Below are positions 55,628 through 64,000 of a stretch of DNA of 64,000 nt, in pieces. Source of the DNA: Blasia pusilla (Eukaryota > Marchantiophyta > Marchantiopsida > Blasiales); assembly GCA_050084515.1 (NCBI GenBank), contig CM114274.1, positions 18,786,001-18,850,000 of the forward strand, read 5' to 3'. How positions within the stretch are numbered: the stretch's first letter is position 1; every line of letters begins with the position of its first letter. The notes under the pieces are model-generated. The model saw only the letters and a program-made list of their open reading frames with translations, ran no database searches and was not told the origin of the DNA. A program made the translations under genes and the position numbers.

Positions 55628-56361
55628 TTTCCACTCATAGTTGAACCTTGACTCTTATGCTCGGGGTCGTCACCCAATCGAGTCGTATTACTTTAACATG
55701 AGCAATCGGCAAAAGGGGGTTTTATTGTAAAAATCAATATTATAAGTAAGCAATTATAGCTCGAGGGGCTGAGAAAAATATTTGAGAGGTCTTATTATAA
55801 TGTAGGGTTCAATGTATTCACCAAGAAACATCTCTAATGAAAATTATAAGCAAGGGGGAATGAAATCATCTAACAACACCTGTCACTTAATGATTGGATA
55901 TATATACATATATAAGGATTTGAGGAGAAAGTGAAAAAAACACATGAAATAAAAAATAGAAAACCCAAATAATAAATTAGCATTTAAATTTCCACTCATA
56001 GTTGAACCTTGACTCTTATGCTCGGGGTCGTCACCCAATCATATTACTTTAACATGAGCGACCGTCAGAAGGGGATTTTATTGTAAAAATCATAATATTA
56101 TAAGTAAGCAATTATAACCCGAAGGGCTGAGAAAAATATTTGAGAGGTCTTATTATAATGTAGGGTTCAATGTATTCACCAAGAAACATCTATAATGAAA
56201 CTTATAAGCAAGGGGGAATGAAATCACTTAACAACACGTGTCACTTAATGATTGGATATATATGTAATATATTTATATAAAAAATAGGATTTGAGGAGAA
56301 AGTAAAAAAAAAACACACGAAATAAAAAATAGAAAACCCAAATAATAAATTAGCATTTAAA
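55628..56361. repeat. 361-bp tandem duplication
   Basis: TTTCCACTCATAGTTGAACC and the following ~350 bp occur at 55628 and again at 55989 with few differences (a missing GAGTCG, small A-run changes, an extra ATATTTATATAAAA). AT-rich and non-coding. Confidence 0.75.
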
Positions 56362-56958
56362 TATGAACCTTGAAATATGAAGAAAGCATCCAAACCATTC
56401 ATTCATTTCCAAATGATGTTTTTTATTTATTTTAGGGGACTTTTTTAGGCACATCTAATGGGGAAATGTGAAATTTCTTCCACAAACCACGCCACAAACT
56501 AAAGGAGATCTATAGAAGATGAATGGAATCCGTACTCTACACGTCATTCATCTCTTACTTGTAGAATAAAATCCCTAGAAAATTTACTAAAAGTCATGTT
56601 CTAGCCTTGAAATGTTTTTCCCAACTTGAGATCACATGTTATAAGACTCTAGAATTTTTTTAAGGAGAGAGTGAAATCCATACATGAAAGAAAAAAAAAA
56701 CCCTAAAGAAGAAATAATTAAATATGAAGCTTAGCTTGTAGTATGAAAATCAAAATCTAATCCACTCAGATGAATTTTCCAAAATTTTTATCTTATTGGT
56801 CGACATGTTTTGGGCTTATCCAATGGGTAATATAAATATGATCTAAAATTCATCGTAGAAGTTAGATCTAGAAGTTTCAATACCTTGAAATCTTTTTTAT
56901 GGTATATTATCAAGTTAATCATATTTTCTAATCTTCTAAGATCTAACTTTTTAGTATA
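56362..56958. other. No gene seen
   Basis: AT-rich spacer between the tandem duplication and the LTR fragment; no supported frames. Confidence 0.4.
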
Positions 56959-57121
56959 TGTCGTGCGCATACACATCGCTGTCACCGAACATACATACAA
57001 ACACGTACGATTCCATGCTAACTCATAATATCCAAACAATGAGACGAGAAGTACCAAAATATCTCTAATTGCCAAAATTCTCTCTTTGTAAATCAATGCA
57101 ATCTCACATTAATGTCTCACA

Positions 57122-57187
<66 letters not shown>

Positions 57188-57262
57188 CCAACTAAACCCA
57201 CTCTCCTAGTGAAAATGTAAAACCTTTAAACACAAGAACCGGCAAGCTACAAGGTAATCCTG
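56959..57262 (-). mobile_element. Gypsy LTR fragment (DNMT family)
   Basis: On the minus strand it reads AGGAGAGTGGGTTTAGTTGGACA, a (GA)29 expansion (57127-57184), AGAGATATTTTGGTACTTCT and an end of GCGCACGACA. This matches 22270-22487 of the main 3' LTR in order. It directly abuts the hAT frame that starts near 57266. It gives independent support that the 126-bp end segment is a true part of the LTR. Confidence 0.65.
57127..57184. repeat. (CT)29 microsatellite
   Basis: A perfect CT run that appears to have grown from the short GAGAGAGAG present at this point in the related LTRs. Confidence 0.9.
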
Positions 57263-57265
57263 AGA

Positions 57266-58885
57266 GCACCGGCATGGATCATGATCGTCGAATCTACAGA
57301 TATATCTGTGACAGGTCATTTAGTGGTGTTTGCAACTTTCATTGAAGAGGGTCAAGCCGAGTGTTGTTTTCTAGGCTTGCTTCATTGTGAATCCAAATGC
57401 TCAAATGCTATCACTAACATTCTGTTGGAGTTCATCAAAGATGGAGGACTAGAACATTCAAAAATGGTAGCATTTGGATCCGATGGTGCCTTTACAATGG
57501 TTGGGAGCCAAACTGGGGTTGCTTCACAATTGAAGCAAAAGGTGAACCCATATCTTCTTTCGGTGCATTGTGTAGCCCATGGGACAAACCTTGCAGCTTT
57601 GATAGCTGCAAGAGCACCTCATTGCAAGGCAATCTCGATAGAAATCGATTCTATTCTTAACGCTGTAGCAGGATTTTTCAGAAGGTCTTCCAAGAGGAAA
57701 GCCAACTTATCAGCACTTCAAGAAAAGTTGAATGACTCTCAACGAGTCATGAAGAGATATCATAAGATCATATGGTTGAGCCGGTGGCAAGCTGTATGTA
57801 CTTTGTGTGATTCATTGGAGTGTGTATTGACATATTTCAGGGATATTCCTTTGTCTGAAGATGATGGGAATGCCTTAAATTTATACAACAAGCTAAGATC
57901 ATTCCAAATGATCTATCAGTTATCTTTTCTTGCTGAGATTCTTTCTAGCCTTGCTAACTTGAGTAAAATCTTTCAGTACAAGTTTGTCGATGTTAGCACT
58001 ATTGGTAGCATTGTTAGTTCTGAGATAGCTTCTATTACCATGAATTATGTCCTGGAAAGTCAAGATTTGAATGCATCTACTTTTTCGGAAGAAACAGGTT
58101 ATCATATCCCACCTGATTTTGGACCCCCTGATGGATATCTAAGACGTTTACAGTCTGAAATTAGGGGTAGTAAGTTTCATAGCATTGATATGTTGAGAGA
58201 CCGCACCGGGAGAGATCTAGAAGCTGCTTTTTTATTTCAAAAGACATATGCTGAAAGTGTATGTTGAGCTTTGCAAGATCGGTTCAGGGATAACAATCTG
58301 ATTGGTGCAATGAAAATTTTGAACCCTTCACACATGCCCCCCCGACAAGTTGGGTTAAGCAGTTGGAGGTGTAAGGACTTGGAAGACTTGTGTGAATATT
58401 TTGGATGTGAGTTACCATTGAGGGGAAACTTGCAACCATCTGTTATAAACCCGGCTGTTATCAAACAAGAATTTCAATCCTTCAAGTTGATGGCTACTAC
58501 AGAGTGGAAAGATCGCAATTTCAGGGATGTATGGGCAATGGTGAGTTGGAGCCCAACTTTACAATGTAAGTTTGCTAATTTGCTTGTCTTGGAAAATGTT
58601 GCAAGGGTGCAATGTGTTAGCACTGCCATATGTGAGAGGGCTTTCTCAATTCAGAATATGTTAAAGACCAAGTCACGTAATAGATTATCTACTAAGCATC
58701 TAGATGTTGTTTTGAGGATTGCTCTAGAGGGACCTGTAGATGACTTTGATGACATGTTGGCCGACTCTATAATTTTGAGGAAAACTTCTGCACATTTCAG
58801 ATACCTGTATGTTAATCCTGATAGGTACATGAATTCTCAAACTGACGTGCAGTTTGATGCCCCATCCCTAGGCATGTCCACTTGA
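57266..58885 (+). pseudogene. hAT transposase, catalytic and dimerisation part
   Basis: One phase runs from about 57266 to 58885 with a single TGA at 58265. Motifs: MIVESTDISVTGHLVVFATF (the family normally has Asp at the Val), MVAFGSDGAFTMVG, LLSVHCVAHGTNLAALIAAR, KIIWLSRWQAVCTL, and the C-terminal dimerisation region NVARVQCVSTAICERAFSIQ with MLKTKSRNRLSTKHLDVVLR. The stop and the Asp-to-Val change make it inactive. The zinc finger half is missing here, and its complement lies on the minus strand at 43112-43719. Upstream is a gypsy LTR fragment instead of transposase sequence. Confidence 0.75.
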
Positions 58886-59106
58886 AGTGAGTTTGTTTTG
58901 TAGGATGTAGAGCCCCTCTAGAATACTTTGGATCCTTGGTTTCCAACTGGTTGGAAAGCATGGCCAGGTTCAACTCCTGCCAAGGATGCAATAGAGTCCA
59001 GTAGGGGTCCAAGGGACTGTCTTTCTTCCTTTCCTGCATCAACCAAAGAAGAGATAGGGAGGAGGGATCTTAGGGACAAGTCATGCTGCTATGATGCTTT
59101 CTTGCA

Positions 59107-59161
59107 ACAACATGGGCCACTACATAGATGTGGCCCATGTTGTGGCCCATCTATGTAGTGG
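59107..59161. repeat. Two overlapping 14-bp inverted repeats
   Basis: 59107-59120 pairs with 59130-59143, and 59117-59130 pairs with 59148-59161; the two share four bases and cannot form together. The region reads as alternating CATGGGCCACTACATAGATG-type words on both strands. Confidence 0.8.
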
Positions 59162-60778
59162 ATGTGACACTACATATATGTGAAGGACAAAAATCCTTCC
59201 TTTGGCGTTTGGCCATGAGAACTACAAAATTAGTTCTCTTAACTCCTTCCACACCGTAGTGTTTGTGCACAACGAAAAACGAAGGAAGTGGAGAAAAAAT
59301 CCATGCCCTATCCCCTATCAGAATGAGGCTTGTAAATTTACGGGCACAAGTTAAAGCTGCCAGAAATTTTATGCCTCCCGAAGAATGATCGTGGAAATGG
59401 CTGTCAGGAATTGAAAACAACCAGAAAAATAGTCTCGAATTTTGAATTTCGGATATGAACCGAGTGCTAAAGATAACCCCAGTTTTTTTTAACTGAAATT
59501 ATTTTATCCAGACGTGACCGGTCACCTGTTAGGGAGTTCCGGGGTGTATACTAAAATACCAGTCAGACGAATGTTTAAAAAAACTCCCCGGACCCTGGTC
59601 CCGGCTCAACATGATTCTGCAATGGTGATTTCTTCGGTCAGGTAAATTACCAGGTGGTACGTTGGAGCAGTTATTTCTATTACCGATGACGGTAAGTAGC
59701 CAACAAGCAGCCAACGTACGCAAGCAGTGGGGAAGTGGGGACCAGTGTATCGTGTGCGTCGACTAGACGGCAGGAATATTACAACCGTGTGGGCTGGTCT
59801 CTTGCGTCCGCTCAAACATGTGACTCCGGAGACGGATGTCGGCTGTACTTTCGCCACCAGGCTCACATGATGCACATGCTTTTTCTGGGCGGCATCTATC
59901 ATCGTAGACGTGACTCGTACACACGACGTTTATCCTCATTCGTACGTTCATCACCTTCGAACTTTGTCTCAACGCTGAACGTCAGGCTTTCAATCATATC
60001 ATGTTCAGACTAAACTCTGGAATACAGACGACACGCTAGCTCATAATCTAGGAAAAATGCTCTTACCTTGTTAGAGGCCAAGTTCATTACGCCACATGAC
60101 CTTATCTTGTCAATAAGCAGCTTAATCTAACCAGCCGGGGAAAGAAGCCGGTTGAACCGACCGCGGCGAGGATGATCTGAATTGCCTTACATTAACAAAG
60201 AGAAACGAGAAGTTGCCCATCCTTGGATAGCACTCTGTAGAATCAGAACAGTAACTCCGAAGCTTGGAGATCATTCTCACACAAAGAACAAGAACGAAAG
60301 GGGTAACACATTCAGAAGGTTCCACGCACTTGGAAAAAGAAACAGTCCACAATGGAGGATGGATCACACAATTACCATTGGAGGAGACCTCCCCAGGACT
60401 GTGTGTCCAAGTCTGTTTCTTCGCACCATCAATCAGGAGCTAACAATGGACAAGACCTATGGTCGAATCAAATTATTTTCCCTCGAGAGTGGTAAGGAAA
60501 CCATTTACACAATAGGAAGACAGGGCGTGAGGCTTTCCCCGGCCCCAATCCTAACTCAGTTATCTCTCCGTCATCTCTCCTCCTTGTCCCCGTGCATACA
60601 TAACTAGAAGGCATTTTTCAAACAATTGCTGAGAATGTCTTCTCCATCAGGCTGCTGGCTCCTCTACCACCAGCGATTATCAAAAAAACCTACACCTTCC
60701 TCTCTACAGTATACGGACTATAACACATTGAGAACCTAACTATCCTTTACCCTCAGCAGACAACCAATGCTGCTGTTG
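59162..60778. other. Downstream flank of the UPL gene; no gene seen
   Basis: Short frames only. The part next to 60779 is probably the 3' untranslated region of the minus-strand UPL gene. The plus frame 60182-60607 lies antisense to it and has no recognisable content. Confidence 0.4.
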
Positions 60779-63700
60779 TCATCCAAAGCCAAAACCTTCA
60801 CTTGCTTCGTGAATAGCCAACAAAAGCCGTTCCTGCAGTTGATCCTTGGAGGAGTACTCAGGTAGATCAAGTTGATTGAAGCTGAAAAAATACGAGCAAG
60901 TGCTGATTAGCCTACCAGCTTGAAAATTCCTCTTTGGGCTCATGGCCATCACTGACTCGAAAAACACACATGGGCTTTCCACAATTCAAAGATCTCTTGA
61001 GAAAATCAGGAGGGACATAGTTTCGAATTCGATTTCCACCCGACCTTGTGAGACAAAAAATATGTTGAAAAATAAACTACATCAGATTAGAGTCCACTAC
61101 ACTTGCATGTATACCTACCTACCTTCCAGTCGAGAAGACTTCTTTACTTGGAGTGAATAAAAAGAGAAGTGAAATGATACTACAACAAACAGTGGCAGTT
61201 TCCAACACAACTCACCAGGTGTGAGCTGAGGGCAAGCGTTCTGGGGCCCCATAGGCCTTGTGGATTTGGAACCTTTGAGGACCTGAAATGCCCTGAAGTG
61301 CTCTGAAACCTTCCAACGGCACCTGATCCACACAAGACTCAAAGTTAGAATGTAATTCCCTCTAACCAGTTGAGGCTCCCAGACAATGGTATCGATGGTA
61401 TCCCTACATGTTCATCATGATTAAGGCTGAACCCACATTGTACAAACTAAAATAAAGGATTTTTCCCCAGATTTGAAAAATACCTTTGAAAGTATTTATT
61501 TTGAAGTGACAATTCTCTAAACTGGCACCAACAGCTTTCCAGACTTATCACTCTAACGACAAGGAGAACAAACCTTTGATGTTCCTGTGATAAACTGCAG
61601 TAGACGTGCCATGTCCTCCTTGTTGAAGGCACGAACCACTTCCCAGAACCACTGCACAACCGGCGAAGCTGCTGTATATCCAGTGTACTCTGTATTCGCC
61701 TTCAAATCTTCCACTGCAAGAGAAATAAGTTGTTCATCATTTTGCTTCAAACCAAAGATTCTGCGACAGGAATTTATTTCAGATTTTTCAAAGTTTGTAT
61801 GAAGGCAGTGGCCTGACCACTTGGTACGAGTTTAGTGGTCAGAGCCTGGTTACATTATGACAGCCAATCTGTTCACTGCCTAATTCAAGATCTTCCAAAA
61901 TCACAGTATGTTGAGGAAAGGGAAGACACTCACAATCAATCTCAGGAAGCCCACTAATTAAGAGTTCGAGCTCTTTGTCATTAAAGATAGATATCAGCTC
62001 TCTAGACACAAGCTCATAAAACCCATCCAGAAATGCAGTAATCTGTGGTCTGATGGCAGTTGTCAGCCGATGCTCTGCTACAAGATCGACATACTCATGT
62101 TTGTTCTCCTCAGTCACCCTTATGTTTCTCCCACCGGCAATCAGCTCATGGTCAGTAACCTGAGCAAGATTACAATTGAAATTGGGAGTCAGATCCTACA
62201 ATGTATAGATTAGATTTAAAACATATGGTTTGCAACCAAGCAAACCCTTACTTTCTACATATTCCTAACCTGACAAGTTTTCATGAAATAAGATAATAAT
62301 CACAGAAGTCATTACCTCGGTCTTCTCATATAAAATATGTTTCTCCTCATCAGCGTCCATACTGAAGGTAAGACCCAATATGTCACTGATGTCATTCTGT
62401 AAACAATCACCAGTTGGACAAGTATTAATCCGACTATCAGGGAGAGTAACAATGGAGTCAAACAAGATACAAAAATCTAAACTAAAGTCAACTTCACAAA
62501 ATGTACAATGAGTCGTGAACGGGAGCAACTCAAATATCGGTAGTTAAAATCTCATAGTCCCCTCCTGTCTCTATGGTCAATTCATTCATTTTTTTCTTCC
62601 CTCAATTTTTTTGAAAACAGCCTCCAAACACCCTATTGCATAGACTTCTTTAGCCACATACAAATTATATTCATATCTAGATGCTAAGTTTGCAAGAATT
62701 TTTTGGAAACAGCCTGCAAAAAGTTCAAGATCTACCAAAGCATGTTTACCTCTAGCATCCATTTGAGATTCTTATAGTAATCAGGATCAATAGCTTCGAT
62801 ATCATGATAGGTGACTTTCACCCCAAGAATGTGCTTGTAAAACGAACGAGTAAAATATACATCAAGCAGCTGTCCATCAAACAGAGCCTTGGCAACCTAC
62901 AACAGTGAAACCATATAAGTATGCAATTTGTCCAAAAAGAAAATTTGGGATTCGAAATTAATGAACGACTTTCAAACAAAACGAGCCGAAAACTAAATAA
63001 CACTCAAATAAATAAGACAGAATTCTATGAAAAGAATGTACTACTATCTTCCATCCTCAATACAACCTTGAACTCCCACAGAAGCACTGTATTCACTTTT
63101 CATTCAATTCGAAAATTTCTAAGTAAACATTTCACTCCAGCAACTACAAAATCATTAGATATGACAAGACATGTCTTGCGGAAATCATGGGAAGGTGAAA
63201 GACTTACCACACGACCTACAAACTTGAAGTAAGAAAGATGCTCAGTCTGGTAAACTGAGTTGGGATTGGGCTGAAAAGTTGATTCATTCCCTACAGTGGT
63301 AAAGAGAAGAGCTCCTTTGTCAAATGTTACTCGAGAGAGGAGTTGATACCATTCCCTGGTCAGTCCACCGGCATCAATCCCTTCTTCACCCTGGAACTGT
63401 ACAGTCAAACGTCCTTTCAATTCTTCTGGAGTGCGCATTCGCAGTTGATTGTAGGAATCTTCCAGCACATAAGCTCTACGCACAAAAATGCGAAGGGGAG
63501 CATAGTGTTGTTGCTCATGCTGCTGTCTAATTCTTGATCGGAAATATGCTCGCTTGTTGTCGAAATCAATCAGACGAGGGGTTTTCAGCATTAGAGATAA
63601 AGATTTCTCTAGAAGACCAGGGTTCTGGCGAACAAAGGCATTCAAAAGCCTCCGATGCCTGTCTGCAAAACGAATGAATGTCATCCCTTTCTCATCAGGC

Positions 63701-64000
63701 TTCCTCTGGGGCGTCGGTGGAGACCTTGGGGTAGTGACAATACCCACATCCAATGCAGAAGAACTGGCAGCTTCCTTGATCTCACGAGCTGTTGCACTGC
63801 TGGGTTCAGCTTGACCGGCAATCGTGGGCCCGAACCGCAATTTCTCACACAACACGAAGAATGCTTCCACAAAAGGCAGTAACTTCTGTGTCCCTGGTGG
63901 AAGAGGTGGAGGCACACCAACAGCCCCGACGACAGCAGCAGCTGCAGCTGCACTGCTTGATGGAGTTGCCAAAACAGACGAATTCCCCAACCTGCCTTCA
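60779..64000 (-). CDS. UPL1/2: HECT E3 ubiquitin ligase, UPL1/UPL2 type (C-terminal part)
   Basis: Seven exons, all with GT-AG borders, read on the minus strand: 64000-63208 (continues beyond the window), 62896-62750, 62396-62316, 62159-61934, 61713-61574, 61322-61216 and 60881-60779 (TGA). Together they encode about 531 C-terminal residues. The HECT domain includes [104 protein letters not shown] and [11 protein letters not shown]. The catalytic Cys is HTC, whose codon is split by the last intron (TG|C). Such ligases (~3,700 residues in Arabidopsis) accept ubiquitin from an E2 as a thioester and pass it to substrates. UPL1-type proteins act on nuclear and cytosolic targets. No lesion is visible. 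The N-terminal armadillo, UBA and UIM parts lie outside the window. Confidence 0.95.

Noticed and set aside
58958-58990. GGTTCAACTCC resembling a tRNA T-arm
   Set aside because: No matching D-arm, anticodon stem or acceptor stem around it.
60182-60607. 141-residue plus-strand frame next to the UPL gene
   Set aside because: No recognisable content; it lies antisense to the probable 3' untranslated region of UPL.

Overview
The window looks like a transposon-rich stretch of a streptophyte nuclear genome, most likely a land plant. The evidence is a plant-type UPL1/UPL2 HECT ubiquitin ligase with short exons and GT-AG introns, a TTTAGGG-type interstitial telomeric repeat, CACTA (En/Spm), hAT, Ty3/gypsy and LINE elements, and AT-rich intergenic DNA. 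I cannot name the species; the repeat families suggest a non-flowering lineage, but that is a weak inference.

Layout. 1-600 is AT-rich. 640-3560 (minus) is an internally deleted copy of a Ty3/gypsy family. 3690-5650 holds an LTR-like block and ~178-bp tandem repeats with a (TTTAGGG)3 insert. 7100-7696 is a broken EDM2-like tandem PHD region. 8550-12676 is a decayed CACTA element (TNP2-like then TNP1-like). 12774-22487 is the main gypsy element. In order it carries an LTR, a gag-like region, protease, a C5-cytosine DNA methyltransferase (DNMT), RT, RNase H, integrase, a PHD finger and an LTR. A 1.26-kb solo LTR of another family sits inside the DNMT. 22488-25560 has no gene I can see. 25713-30842 (minus) is an intact 1,709-residue host gene with its own TATA box and a (GA)n tract upstream. 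32654-37653 is a LINE with five 177-bp promoter-like monomers. It sits in a 119+70-bp compound tandem array. 38358-42067 (minus) is an unrecognised transposon-type gene broken by a second DNMT-bearing gypsy fragment. 43112-43719 (minus) and 57266-58885 (plus) are the complementary halves of one hAT transposase family. Between them lie foldback sequences, a second copy of the TGTCG...CGACA LTR and low-complexity DNA. 60779-64000 (minus) is the 3' end of the UPL gene, which runs off the right edge.

The standout is the gypsy family: one retroelement joins a chromatin reader (PHD finger fused to the C-terminus of integrase) and a DNA methylation writer (DNMT between protease and RT). Three further degraded fragments of the same family lie in the window: one internally deleted copy, one DNMT fragment and one short internal piece. 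There is also a stray LTR fragment. Premature stops in the RNase H-integrase frame are all TAG, as expected if methylated CAG or CCA sites decayed by C-to-T change. Host genes that look functional are few: the UPL ligase and the 1,709-residue membrane-anchored protein.
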